Assembly: GCA_964017045.1 (NCBI GenBank)
Contig: OZ024794.1
Coordinates: 22,921,359 to 22,985,358, forward strand
Source: Omphiscola glabra
Taxonomy: Eukaryota; Mollusca; Gastropoda; Lymnaeidae
Length of the DNA: 64,000 nt
Direction of reading: 5' to 3'
Under the pieces are notes generated by a model. It ran no database searches. It saw only the letters and a list, made by a program, of their open reading frames with translations, and had not been told where the DNA came from. A program made the position numbers and the translations under genes. Shown in pieces: positions 23,814-37,000 of this stretch (positions within the stretch are counted from its first letter, which is position 1; each line of letters starts with the position of its first letter).

Positions 23814-26800
23814 ATGGCGAATCAAGATCCCAAATTATATCCCCCTGGTGATATCGTCCTTTTAGATAGAGGTGAAGGGACCACTGCGTTAATACACTTA
23901 CACGGTAAGTTGGACACTCAAACTTTGAGTTTGAGAATGAGATGAGACAAAGTCAAACTACTCAAACTGGTCTGATTCTGACTCTGAGTGATGTCATTTC
24001 ATAGTGAATCTGATGCTATAATAATATAGTTCAATAGCCTCTACACTCTAAGCCTAATCCTAATAAATAAAATTAATTAATGAATATATATGACATCTCA
24101 AATAAGTTGCAGCAGTTTAACTTAGCAGACTTAGGCTAGGCCAAGTTAGGGCTTAGGCGCTTAGGCTCACTTATTCTTAGTCACTTAACTTAAATAAAAT
24201 TGGAGTAGTAGGAGCTAAGGAGGGTATGGTCTCAGATAAAATTGGAGTAGGAGGGCCATTACCCGGTGTGTTACAATTTTAAATTGAATTAATTAATTTT
24301 ATTAAGAAATGAACACATCTGTAAGATAGCCCCTGTTAATTGCAGTAATAATTTGTTTTCATTTTTCAAGTAAGACTTTATTACAAAATTTTGTGATTTT
24401 TTTGTGTGAATAAAAACTCACTTTTTGTACTAGTAGTAGTAGTATGGTCCTAGGCCAAATTTGACTTGAGTAGTAGCCTTAATTTGAGCTGTATTTTGTT
24501 TAACCAATTCATTACCGCTGACTTTGCATTCGTAACGATCACCAACTTTTACCAAGGACGTCACATTGTTGTTGCAACAAAGAGGCAAAACACTTTTCTG
24601 AATTACAGAGGACATCACGTCGAGTCATGATTTTAATGCTATTTATTTCTTGTATTCTTCAATTTATAGAGAATTTAATAAGCAAATCAGATTGAGAATG
24701 AAAAATACCGGAAGTTTCTTCTTTGAGTTTTTAACTGCGTACATTATATTAACATTAATTACGGTGATTTCTTGTATATTTACATCGATCGCTATCCACA
24801 TTGATTGGTATTTCAAAGTTGGTGAAAGTCCAAAAATTGCAGAGTCAGCAAAAACCAATGTTATTTTTAAAAAAAATATTGTGTCAATGTTATACCGCCT
24901 ACAGAACTCCATCTCAGGGTTTGATTTCAGAGTTTGCCTTCACTTAGATGAGTTGACAATCAAACAAAGTTAATGAGTCCCATCCACCAAAGGTGCTGGT
25001 GTTATTTAGCTTGTAAAGGTTTTGCTGGGGATTGAACTTAAGCCCAAAAGGGTGCTGGATGGCAGAGCGGTCTAAACTGAGTCAATCCCAACCTTGTTGT
25101 GTACTATTTTTAGACAGCTGTCTAAAGAAAATGGTTTAAAAATTAGCGATACATTTGCTATGTGGCGAACATAGCAACTTTATTGTAACCCTCTAGATAA
25201 AAGGCAAGAAGTGTCACAGACTTCCCTTAAGTATCACTAAACCTGGGCTCTCCATGTGTGCTATTTACACACTGTAGTGACCATTGGAAAGCATACAAAT
25301 GAAGAAGAAAAAAATTATTTTTAAAATAATGAAAACCAGACATACAGTTTCATCAAATACACCTTACACACTTATTAACAGGTTCTACTGAAAATAAACC
25401 CAAACGTCAGTGAATCAAAAATCCATTCATTAAGATGACCAGATGTCTGCAACAATCACTTTGCATATTTTATCTATTTTGATTACATAACAATCTGTGT
25501 GTACCTTTGTAAGAAAATGGCAATTCAATCATAAAAAAAGAAAAAGGTCAGACGTGTCATTGCCCTCCTGCTGCAACTGGACTCCTTTTTATGTAAATGT
25601 AAACTAATAGTGGCCAAATTCATACTAACTACTAATTACTACTACCAATGTAGATTACTATCAATGCATATCAAACAACAATGTATCATTAAATATCATC
25701 ATAATGAATCATATGCATTCCACTATCCTATCAGTCCTTGTCTACTACTTGGCATATATATTTTGGCCAAAGTCCAAAGTAATAATAATAATAATATCCT
25801 GGTTCCCAACCCATGGGCTGCCATTGCAAACTTTGAGACGCAGAGGGTGGCCGATTGCAATGGTGAATTAACGAATATAATAATAATACTTTATAGGCCT
25901 GAACCTGTATCATGTGTTAATAATTTCAAAATACTGTATTGCATCCATTTTTATGTGTTTTCTCTTAATTGGAGTATTAGGAGCCTTTTAATTATCATAT
26001 CTTATGTATTAATTTTTAAAAAAATATATTGGTATTTCTGGTCATATACTTCTACAAAATGGGATCACCACTAAAAAATGTTTGCTAATATGTACCCCAA
26101 TAGTAATTAAGCCTAACTTAATATTTTTATTAATATTATTACACTGTTAATCTTAGACCTATAGTTAATACTAATTTATAAGCTTCATGACTTTGACCAA
26201 ATTAATACTTAAATTAATAATACTCTCTCCTTTAATAATAAAATGGCAAATGAATATTAGTAAAGAGAGCAACAACAAAAATTTTATTTCTATACTTAGG
26301 TGCAACCATTATTTCATGGAAATGCAGTGGCATTGAAAATCTCTTTCTCAGGTAATATCTATATCTCAGGTAATAATGCTTTTGCTAAAACATAGATACT
26401 ATAACTGATGGATTGCCAACTCCAACTTTTCTCATAATAATTTTAGGTGTGATGTGCAAGATGCTTTGTTAGATAGGCTAAGTTCCGCATCCTCTGCATT
26501 ATGTTACATTCTGCTTTGTCTGAATACCGGTATCCATATTATTGCTAAGTTTTGAGGAGAGCTTTTCAGAAGAAAAACAAAAGAACAGAGCACTTAAGAA
26601 AAGACAAACAAATATGTTGAAACAGTGTTACCGAATAAGAGCGTCACACTATCTGTCTAACACAAGCTAGAAACAAGTATAAATTTACAGAAGTGACATA
26701 GCTGGCAGCCCTGTTGTTATTTGATCTCTGGTTTAAAGTAAATAAGCATTAGTTATTCTTCTTTGTATTTATTAAATTGATTGTTATTGGATAGTATACT

Positions 26801-29800
26801 TCCTATATCAAAGAGTAGTATTTTGGCTGCAAGTATTTAAGTTCCTATTTTCTTTTTCCTAAAATAGTCAATCCTCTGTGTTTGATAACAAAAAGGCCAT
26901 TAGAGGAGGTGTTCCTGTTGTATTCCGTAAGTATTTCTAATTTTTCTATTGGTCATTGAAAAAGCAAAATATATTTTAAAATCTAAGTTAAGAGAGCACA
27001 GATTTCTGGTTAAAATATATATTTGTTATTTTTAATTTTCCTAATTTCTTTGTTCTAATTACAGCTAACTTTGGACCATGGCCCCTTGGACCCCAACATG
27101 GTTTTGCAAGGATCAAGAGATGGAGTATTGCTGTTCCCCCTAGAAAAGTACAGTCAGAGTCGCACCTTGATACATTTTTCAGAATCTTTTTCTTTTTTAA
27201 ATCCTTTACATTGACTTTACTTTTGTTGGTGTAATTCTGGGAATATCTTCGAAAGGCTAATTGACCCACCTCCCATCATCATATCGTAATGAAACTTGGT
27301 ACATATACTCATTGCCAATGACAGCACATTCTATCAAATTTTCAGCCTCACCCCCAAAAATCTGTTATTCCTGTTTTTCAGGGGGAAGATGAATGGTGTT
27401 GAGATTAATTGTGCAGCTGTTGCTATTTGCTTTGTATTTCTAACATTTTGGTTACCGGTATGCAGTAAACAAAAATGTATTTTTGAAGGGGAAAATCAAC
27501 AAAATATAAAACATGTTTTTACCAGAAGTTTACCCATTTACATAACCGCCTCTTAATAAACAATAAACCATGTACAATTACATATATTATATATGGAAAC
27601 AAAAATGCATAGTTTATATGAAAACTTTGTTTTTAGGGGGTTGTTTACTTGAAGTATGAGCAATGCTTTACTTTCATTTACATTTATGTTGTGCTCCTCA
27701 ATCAAAATTGAAAGGATCACAAAATATGCAATTTAACCCTTTACAGTCCGATGCGCCCGAAATGCGCCGATTTTTTCCTTAAGCCTACAGTCCGTTGCGG
27801 CCAAACCCGCCCGCTTCGAGGTTGTTTACTTTCGTTCTTAGCACAGCGGAAATCCATTGCGCATTACTATTTATAGTTCTACCGGAAGAAAGCCTCGTTG
27901 TCCGCATTTATTTTGATACTAGTTTGACCGCGGTGTCTTTAGGGGCTGATTTTCTACTATTTTTTTAAAAGTTGCGATTTTTTCGCTGTAAAAAATGGCT
28001 ATCGAAGCCTTGGATACAATTTTGAAAGAACTTAGGACTAATGAAGCTTCACTATTTCATAAATCTAGTGTCCCTGAAACTGTTTTTTGGTGCAACTTTT
28101 GCTTTAATCATTTCTTTGTATTTAGGTATTTTTTATTTTATTTTCTTGCTTATAGTTTATTTTCTGTAAATTAATTAGATAAAGAACCTTCATTTAGAAT
28201 GGAGTTATGACCCTTTGCTGTGTCGCTAGGATTAGACAAGGCTGAATAGGCTTGGACTGTAAAGGGTTAAAAAATGATCAAACAAAAGGAGGCGAAATAT
28301 CCAGTTTTGGGCATTTCAGTTACCAGATTAAAAGAAAATAATAAAGATTTTATGGTACCTTAAATCAAGCAAATCAATATGTATTTTTGAGGGTCTCTTT
28401 TTTTTTTTTTGTCACTTTTTAGTAAAGCAAAGTCTTTCTTGTTTATTATTAAGGCTTTTAATACTGTTTATTGCTCTTAAAGTTTTTGTACTTGGTGGTA
28501 TCTATCTTATATTTCATGCAAAAATTGTAAATGATTGCAATATCAATATTCATTGTAATAACAATTTTAAATATCTTTATGACTAGAAAGTATTATTGGT
28601 GCTATGGATTTTTAACAGGAATTTGATAAATCTGTTTTGGATAAAAATAGTTACAATTCGTTTTATAAACTATATTGGATAAACAATTAAAAAATTTAAG
28701 AAAAGCTTATCAGAAATGAAATTCTTTTTTTATAATAACCACAGGACCACAATGGAGATGTTATTGTTCTTTTTACTTTGGATGCTGATGATGAAACCCT
28801 TGCCATGTGGAATTATAAGTACGGACCTGAAGATTTTCTATCTAGATTAATTTTTAAAGTAACATTTCACAATGTATGCTTAAAATTATTTTGGATGAAA
28901 TATATGAAAATTAGGTTATGTGATGAAGAAATTGTAGGAAAAAAGAGTTAAATTTTTTATTTATTTTTACTTACTGTATCTAGATTTAAGTTGGTCTACA
29001 CGATTGTCCTTACTCCAACAACACTCATGTCCACCTTGGTAGTACACAACAAGGGTGAGTATGATTAAATGCTAATTCCTTATGTTTATGGTCAAATTGA
29101 TAAAATATCTATTTTACCATCAAGCCAACCGGTTCACCACACCCTACCCCTACCAAGTGTACAAAAAATATATTTTAACAAAAGTTTTTTAATGATCAGT
29201 AAAACAAATGGACTTTATTCAGTCATTCATTTATCACGTTCTAAACCATACTTTTATTCATACAATTTTATCTTTCTATTGAAGTTTATTTACTTTTTGA
29301 ATTTTTACATTTAGACACCAAGAGCCTTGGGTTTACATGTCTCTTACACACTTACTTTAGAGTGGCCAACATTGAAACTACAGCTGTTGAAGGACTGCAA
29401 GGGCTGGTCTATAGTGACAAGGTAAAAAAATTCTATGCTAAGCAGTTATTTGAAGATTAATTTGTTTTTATTATTTTAGATTACAAAACCAGAAACAACT
29501 TTGCCTGTCAAACTTTTCTCATAAAAATTTAATCATCGCTTAAAAAATAATTAAATGGCATCTATTGAAATAAATACTACAGGATTATTAGATATACAAA
29601 AAATTTTATTTTTGGTTGTTCACACCATTAGAATATCAGTATCATAATAGTTTTCTTTTTAAATGCTTAAATTTAGCTGAAAGATGGGAAAGAAGTGAAA
29701 GAAACAAGAAAACAAGTCACAGTGGATAAGAATTATGACAGGTAGAAAGTCATCTTTTTTTTTCAAATGCTGTGTAATATTAATTAACATAATTAGGTTT

Positions 29801-30466
29801 TTAAAGTTTCTACTTTTTTATTGTTTTTGCATCTGTGAAGATGTATGAAAAAGATCTGTTTATTTAAAAAGTCCTTGGATTTTTAGTTTGTGTCTTTTTA
29901 ATTTTTATTCAATAAAAATAATGTACAATTTTTAATTTTCTGTACAAGAGTTTACAAGGATGCACCAAAGACACTGTTTATAACTAGTGGACCTGACCCA
30001 GCTCGAAATATTGAATTGGTGACTTTCAACTTTCCAGACATAGGTAAGGAAGATGAGGGAAATATTTTTTGCAAATTTATTGAATCTTTTATGTTTCCAA
30101 AATTTATAAAATATAAATTTACTGCATTAAAAATATATTTTATACACAATTTAAAAAAAAAAACAATGAAATAATTTAGTTCAGCTGTTATCTCTAATTA
30201 ACGAAAAAAATAGTACCACATTCATTGAGATTTTCAAAAATTTGGTAAATTATTAATTTTTAGATAATATTAGCCTCTTTAAAGTTATTATTGTTTATAC
30301 AGTGGTATGGAATCCATGGGAGCAAAAAGCAAAAGAGATGTCAGACTTTGATGATGACGGTTACAAGGAAATGATTTGTGTTGAACCAGGAAAAGTGATT
30401 GTTCCTATCACTCTAGAAGCTGGGCAACAGTATGAGTGTAAACAAACTTTAATTTGTAAATTGTAA
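23814..30466 (+). CDS. Glucose-6-phosphate 1-epimerase-like protein (aldose epimerase family)
   Basis: Predicted to interconvert alpha and beta anomers of glucose-6-phosphate or a similar hexose phosphate in the cytosol. Ten exons with GT-AG junctions and continuous frame: 23814-23904, 26300-26351, 26868-26926, 27065-27147, 28745-28818, 28984-29054, 29315-29421, 29677-29741, 29949-30043, 30303-30466. The product is 286 aa, normal for this family, starting MANQDPKLYPPGDIVLLDRG. Family motifs seen: GATIISWKCSG, AIRGGVPVVFPNFGPW, PQHGFAR (first catalytic His), LLHTYFRV (second His), VVWNPWEQKAKEMSDF and ICVEPG (catalytic Glu). There is no signal peptide. The start ATG is the first in frame, and the short upstream segment looks like 5'UTR. 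The substrate is inferred from the family. Confidence 0.94.
24970..25300. mobile_element. Head-to-head tRNA-derived SINE fragments
   Basis: The part at about 24970-25048 is the reverse complement of the SINE head at 7186, including GGGATTGAACTTAAG (inverse B-box) and GAGTCCCATCCACC. From about 25050 a second head runs on the + strand, with the A-box-like TGGCAGAGCGG. The tail near 25300 is A-rich. It lies in intron 1 of the epimerase-like gene. Boundaries are approximate. Confidence 0.6.
27737..28266. mobile_element. piggyBac-type non-autonomous element (530 bp)
   Basis: Perfect 13-bp inverted ends, CCCTTTACAGTCC and GGACTGTAAAGGG, sit directly against TTAA on both sides (27733-27736 and 28267-28270). 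TTAA duplication and CCCTTT ends are the signature of piggyBac elements. A short frame from ATG at about 27994 reads MAIEALDTILKELRTNEASL and could be a transposase N-terminal relic, but I cannot assign it. It lies in intron 4 of the epimerase-like gene. Confidence 0.85.
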
Positions 30467-30621
30467 TGTCTGGAAGATTTTCCTTTAAAAAAAAAGCAAC
30501 CCATTCCAGTTGCAGTAATTTCATCCTTAGTTATGTTTTATTCTTTGATTGATTAGAGGGGACTTTAATTTTTCCTTAAAGTGCTGTGGTCATGCATGTG
30601 TTTATTTGAAGTTGTGATTGT

Positions 30622-30627
30622 AATAAA
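30622..30627 (+). terminator. Candidate polyadenylation signal of the epimerase-like gene
   Basis: AATAAA about 155 bp after the stop codon, followed by T/G-rich sequence. Another AATAAA lies at 30837-30842; sequence alone does not decide between them. Confidence 0.35.
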
Positions 30628-31359
30628 AAAAATGGCTTTAAAAATATTTTTGATTGTTAGGAAACTTTTGTTATTTATCAATGGGATCTAACTGTACATG
30701 CTCAGGTTTGATTATTATATATTTAAAAATACTCTTTCAAAGTTGAAAACTATGGTGTTCATAAGTGGTCTTTTTCTCTTTTCAAAATACTTTATAAAAG
30801 GTTCACTGTACTGGCGCTCACTTTGAAAACATACACAATAAACACATTCGCCCAGCCACACATAAAAAAGTATTGAAAATTAAACATTTTTTTGGGGCCA
30901 CTCCAGCACATCACCCTTTTGAGCTATGCAAAATTGTTGTCAAATTTTATTATTTGGCAAATACAATTTAAAACTTATTGTATAATTTTGAAATCCATTT
31001 ATTTCCTTTTGTCTATGGGTCAATTTTCAGCTTTTATTTTGTGGCCTTCAAGTGTTTAAATTAATTATTCTAAATATTTTTCCAACTAAAACAATGTTAA
31101 GCTTATATTTTACAAATATTTTTTTGCTATTGTTCAAAATATATTGGATATGATATACTACTTGTTATTAGATCTGGTGCTTATGTTGTGTACTGATACT
31201 TTTTATGTGTCACATATCATATTAATATATCTTAAGTATTACAATGTCTAATTCAACACACATATTTTAAGTGAATTTCCATTTTACAACAATGTAAACT
31301 AGTAAATTTTATGTATCCAATTATTTTGGCAATATTTAAAAACAAATATTCTTATTTGC

Positions 31360-31595
31360 GGTTACCGTAAATTTGATAGAAAGAAATTTAATCGACAGAA
31401 AATTGATCGATGGAAATTTGATCGAACGGAAATATAATATATAGTAAAACAAAATAATGCGTTCAAAAAGAAATTTGACGCAAAATTTTAACGTGTAAAA
31501 AAAAAAAAAAAGATTCAACCAATTTTCCATGCGATCAAATTTCCGTCGATCAATTTTCCGTCGACTAAATTTCTTTTGATCAAATTTCGGATACG
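31360..31595. mobile_element. Second copy of the fold-back (Mutator-like) element, with deleted left arm
   Basis: It begins GGTTACCGTAAATTTGATAG and ends AATTTCGGATACG, and is homologous throughout to the element at 21223-21521. Part of the left arm is deleted, so it is 236 bp. A perfect 9-bp duplication, CTTATTTGC, flanks it at 31351-31359 and 31596-31604. Confidence 0.87.
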
Positions 31596-32801
31596 CTTAT
31601 TTGCACATATACAATTACTTTACTAATGGTGTGGGTTTGGTATCATTATCTTATCTTTCAGTCACTAAGACGTTTACCCATCTTGCATCTCACTGTAATT
31701 TTGAATATTTTATTTTTAACGACTCTATGAAGATCATTTTTAAATGTTGAGTCTAATCATTGTAACCTAATAATAAACTTCAAAGTTTTCCACTTCAATT
31801 TCAGCTTAAGCATTGAATAAATGTTATGAAGCTTTTTTTGTTTTTGTTTTTTTGCAAGTTATAAATTGTAGTTTATTGTTTCTTATGAAAAATAAACTCA
31901 AATTTTTTAAGATAACTTTATTAGGCTTCATATAATTTATTCAGTTCGGGAAGTTAAGAAAAATGGTATGTTAGTTATTACTATTAAAATACAATAACAT
32001 TATATTTGTTCTAATGCATTAAACTTACATTAGCTTTCATGATGTCAAGTATTTTTTAATAACTTTTTGAGGTAATCTAGTCAATTAGGAATTTTATCAA
32101 GACCAAATCTAAAATAGGCCTATGCATTTTTAAGAATCTTATAATTTAAAATACCTTTTGTTGTAATTTGAATTAATTGATGATCTGTGATTGTAATTTA
32201 TTTTCTTATTTATTCTGCTCACTTATTTGTTTTAGTCCACAAACCAAATGTTGTAACATGAAATCTTTAGGGTATTGCTCAAGGAATTTTAAAAATGTAC
32301 CTTTTATCTGATAAATTTTAAAACATATGTTTTGGACAATACAAATAAGTTTTACAGAATCTGTGATTCCTACAAATTTTAGGGCTTTAAAACATGTCCT
32401 AATATTTCATCCTGTTCACTCTGCTTGATGTAATGATATAGACAGGGTGATGGGTCATGTTTTCTTAACTTCTGTCATTCCTGTTCATTTAATTATATTA
32501 ATGTTTTACAGTTGTTTCAGTACATGTATAACTATCAATATTAATAAATTAAAAAAATATTTTAGAGAAAAGACATTAATTTTTTTTCTTTCAATTCTTT
32601 TATCCATACTCAGGCCACTCCAGTTATTTGTGCTTCATGCTATGCCACTGACATTTTTTGTGTAATTTTGTATGCCTTCCTGTCAGTTTGAGAACCTTTT
32701 GTCATGTTTGTTCTGATATTTGAGCTTCCTGTCTGTGTGAACTATTTTCATGGGTCCCCCACTGCCTTCCCTTGGCTTTGATTTTTAGTAAGTTTTACAG
32801 T

Positions 32802-33101
32802 CTATGTATACTTCTGTGAAGATCTGAAGTACTTGACACTCCAGTCCCCTCCATTCTCAACCAGGGCTGCCCACATCTTTGCTGCTCTATATTCGGGCAT
32901 CCTTTCAATATGTCCTGCCCAGCACAGTCTGCCTTTTTTTATTGTTGCGACTATAGGTGGGTCTTTGTACAATTGGTATAGCTCTTGGTTTGTACGGATT
33001 CTCCAGATATCTTTTTCCATCATTGGGCCGTATATTTTTTCTGAGGATTTTCCTCTCCTATGTATTGAGAAGGTTCTCTGCTTTTTTTGGTAAGGGTCCA
33101 A
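32802..33101 (-). pseudogene. LINE reverse-transcriptase C-terminal fragment
   Basis: The minus-strand frame reads WRIRTNQELYQLYKDPPIVA, then IKKGRLCWAGHIERMP and AAKMWAALVENGG. The pattern of RTN-EL-LYK-PPI followed by GR-WAGH-RMP is the familiar C-terminal end of reverse transcriptases from RTE-like or related LINEs. Only the last ~100 codons remain, so this is a 5'-truncated, inactive copy. Confidence 0.75.
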
Positions 33102-34003
33102 GTCACACTAGCGTAAGTTACTACTAGTCTTATGATAGTAGTGTATATTGTCTTTACAATAATTTTAAATGTTTAAATTCAAAGAGCTGCATACGGCTTT
33201 GGAGCAGCAGGTTGTCAACTACTACATCAGCAAGTTAATGGGGTAAACTATGGACCAGTGATCTTGCCATATTAAACAATGTTACTTCATTGAAAAGGCA
33301 AAAAAGATTGATTTTTAAAATATAAATCAATTTGCAAAAATAAATAAGAAAATCAATCGATATTTAAATTTTTTTTGGTGGCATATAAGTATGTCTACTA
33401 TTTGTCTTTTATGTTGGTGACAAAAACATGTAGAGATGCTCGGGGTGTAAAATGTTTGGCACGGTCCTCATAGTGTCTTGGAAACTTGATGAGTTCGACA
33501 AGCACTCTCCGATAGTTCAGCTGTTCCATTTAGTCACAAGCAATAAAGTCAGTGTCAGCTTTGGGGGGTGGGGGCAACAAGGGAGACTTGGAGGCCAAAC
33601 AAGCGGCGCTTTTTAATTTTTTTATTAAAGATTTTTTTTAAAAATCCTTCGATGACACATCCACCTGTATTATCCCGTGAGCTTCTGGATTCGACATTTC
33701 GAAATGTTTATAATTTATAGTTTGAACTTTAAAGTATGGAGATTGTGTTTAACTGATTTAATATCAATCAATATTGGTGTTGGCGTTGGAATTGACGAAT
33801 ATGAAATACAGAGTCTTGATACCACAGTAGGTGAGTCACTAGTATTTTGAGAGAACTGATAGATCCAACAATTAACGGCACTGTCGATACTAATTGTGCC
33901 TTTGCCTAAAATTATGATTGCCTGGTCCAAAGACGATTAAAAACCTATTAAAAATAATTCTGCGACAAGTATTTGTAAAACCGGATATAAATAAGAAAAC
34001 AAA

Positions 34004-37000
34004 ATGGCGTTCTTGCAGGTAGGCGTAGATGTAAATAATCTATCTTATTTACTATGAAAACATTATTCCTTATACGCCAACGGTTAAGTTATAGTTAATT
34101 CGTGTAAGAAGTAAATGCTATGATGGGGAAATTCATTAATATAGTAGTAAATTATTTCACGCTATTTACTTTGTAAAAAATGGCGTAGGTTTAGAATTCT
34201 CAGATTATGTAAAATGTATTTATTAAAATTATTATACCTTTTTTTGGGCGTTCTGCAGAGTTAGTATTATTAGGACAGGCCATTAGGTAATCTACCACTT
34301 CAGCATCAAAAATCATGTTTTTTAGGCATGAACACTGAAGTACTATTTTACTTGAAATAAAACAGTGGATAGAATAAACTGCCGCAGGGTTTTCGCTGGC
34401 ACTGACAGAGAGGGTGGGCACTGTTTTCTTTTTAAAGTGACACACTGGATGTGTAATCACTCACTTTACAGGAGTGCATAGAGAGATATATTAATATATT
34501 CTACCAGGTTAATATATTATTATTTCAAGTGGATGTGCGGCTTATGCTAATTCAAATGTAAATTCTAATCATAATCATAGATCAGATACTGAAAACACAC
34601 TGTTGTTGTTGTGGCCCATCATTAAAGAATAAACTGTAACATACTACTTCAAACCCATATAAACACAATTTTTGTTAATAGTTGACAATGAAGTGGTAGA
34701 TTCCCCTAGTCAAAATCAGTTCAGTAGCAGTAGCCAGTAGTCAGTAGCCAAATCATGACAAATGCACTAGAATTCTTCTAACATTGCTAGGGCCAGGACC
34801 CTAGCCCTAATAATATTAATATGAAATTGTAAGACCAACTTTTTTGCAAAATTAACATTTTGCCAAATGAAGTGCATCACTTTTATAATATTAATAGTGA
34901 TAATAAGATGCAGGATAAATAATACTAACAGTTTATAGAGATTTATTTTAAAACTATCTTACTTAAATTTTATATACTTATGTCTTCATTTCAGTAAGTA
35001 AAGCTATGTACTATGTCATTCGAATACAGCCAACTAGTCTTTTTATGCATATTAAAATTTGAAAGCAAAATTTATTGCTTTTTTCAGTGGAGGCGTTTTA
35101 ATTTCTTTGACAAAGAACCAGTGAAAGATCCTACCACAGATCAAATTTTTGATCAATTAAAGGTATGTTTCAAATCTTTACAAATAAATAAAATAAAAAG
35201 TTGCTAAAAAATATGGCAAGATTAGTTTATCAAGCTTGGGCTAAAAACATTTAATTAATTCTTTTTTTATCAGGATTATAATGTATCGGCATGTACAAGT
35301 GGCAGAGGACAGCTTATTATTGGCGACTTTGAAGGAAATCTCTATTTTATCAATAGACAAATGGAGCTCACTGCCTTCAGGGCATATGAAATTCGTGTCA
35401 CTCATTTACTGCAGTTAAAGCAGCACAATCTACTTATATCTATTGGTGTAAGTATGCTTTTACAATCAAATTCCTCATTATGGTATTTTTGATTGACATT
35501 TCCAAAAAACTATCTCCATGTTGGCCATTTATTTTCTAAAAAATCATATTTATTACAAGTGGTTGGTTTTATATGTTTAATTTATTTTTTATTTATTCAA
35601 AAGAATTGCAACATTTTTGTAGGAGCAAATTAAATGTACTTACTGGTCCCCATAGAGTAGTCCTCATCAGAATGAACAAGGCATTTGTGGCCCACTGAAC
35701 AAAATATGTTACCAACCTATCTTAGTCCAATCTCTTATCAAATAAAGTAAACCTTTTTTTTATATAATAATTAGTGATGGGACGATTAATCGGAATAATC
35801 GGAATATCAGGATTTTCCCAAAGCATCGGGAATCGGTATCGGAGCTGAATAATTCAGACCCGATTCCGATACCAAAACGATTCTTAACTGAATGAAGTTT
35901 TTCTCATTAAAATGGAATTATTTATATTATTTTGAACTCAATACTACATCTTTGTATTATTAAAATGGAATTATTGATAGATGTGTTTATATAAAACCTT
36001 TCCAATACATTGTTATCTAGCATATTGTAAAGCTTCAATAGCAAGTTAATAAACTTTTCTAATCAATTCTCAACTTTTATATTAATTAAATATGTTAATA
36101 TCTGGGCACAGTAATACATATATGTAATAATGGCCAGGAATCGGAATCGTATCGGGATAATTGGGTAGAATCGGAATCGTATCGGAATCGTTAAAAATTT
36201 TGGTATCCTCCCATCACTAATAATAATGAACAATTACTTTTGTGATCATTTTTTTATTTATCTTAGGAGGATGAGCAGGGAATCAATCCACTCATTAAGG
36301 TCTGGAACCTTGAAAAGGTATTATAATTCATTTTTTGGGAATAATTCTGGAAATAGCCAATTAACTTAGTATCTTTTGAGTTTATTTTTAGAGATTGTTA
36401 TTCTTTGAGATTCTGATATGTTCTCGCGATTGATGAAACGTATCTATTAGCTCTTGAAAAGTAATAATGAAATATAGATATTTTGATTAAAAATGTCTTT
36501 GTTAATTATTTGATTTCTATGCTTAAAAGTGATTATTTAGTTATGATTAACAAAGCAGTTTTAACAAAGATTTAAGTTTCAACATTATTAATTTTATATT
36601 TTGTGAGCATTTTAAATGTTTTGATTAATGTTTCTATTTCAGATGGATAGGGGGAATCCAGCATGTACACGATTGACAAGGGCAATCCCAGGAAACAAAC
36701 CAACACCTGTTAGTAATTTACATCAACATTAAATTTTGATTACTTAGTCCAGATTTTCAATTTTATCAAGAAATTTGCAACATATTTTAAACCCTTGAAA
36801 ATGAAAGTATTGCTAAAGAAATAACACGAAAATTCACTTTAAACTTGAAAACAGGTATTGTAAAAAAATATTTCTTTCAAGTAAAGATTATAAATGAGTG
36901 ATTATAATTATCTATATAAATTAAGATAAGTTTTAGAGTTCCAACTAATTTATTTTACTTCTAGTAAAGTAAGTTTACGGTTTAAACATAAATTAAGAAA

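Larger units (their letters stand above)
30630..34003. other. Intergenic region between the epimerase-like gene and VPS11
   Basis: No gene is supported here. It holds the fold-back element at 31360-31595 and a LINE 3' fragment on the minus strand at 32802-33101. The remainder is AT-rich and without recognisable coding sequence. The VPS11 promoter should lie just before 34004, but no TATA box or other core element stands out. Confidence 0.5.

Noticed and set aside
24430..24618. Minus-strand open frame of 62 codons (starts MMSSVIQKSVLPLCC)
   Set aside because: It lies within the large first intron of the epimerase-like gene, ends in a trinucleotide repeat (poly-Tyr), and resembles no known protein. 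It may be repeat-derived, but I cannot support it as a gene.
25610..26074. 154-codon frame in intron 1 of the epimerase-like gene
   Set aside because: Composition is that of the surrounding AT-rich intron, with asparagine and tyrosine runs from ATA/TAA repeats; no motif is present and exon 2 at 26300 is the next in-phase exon.
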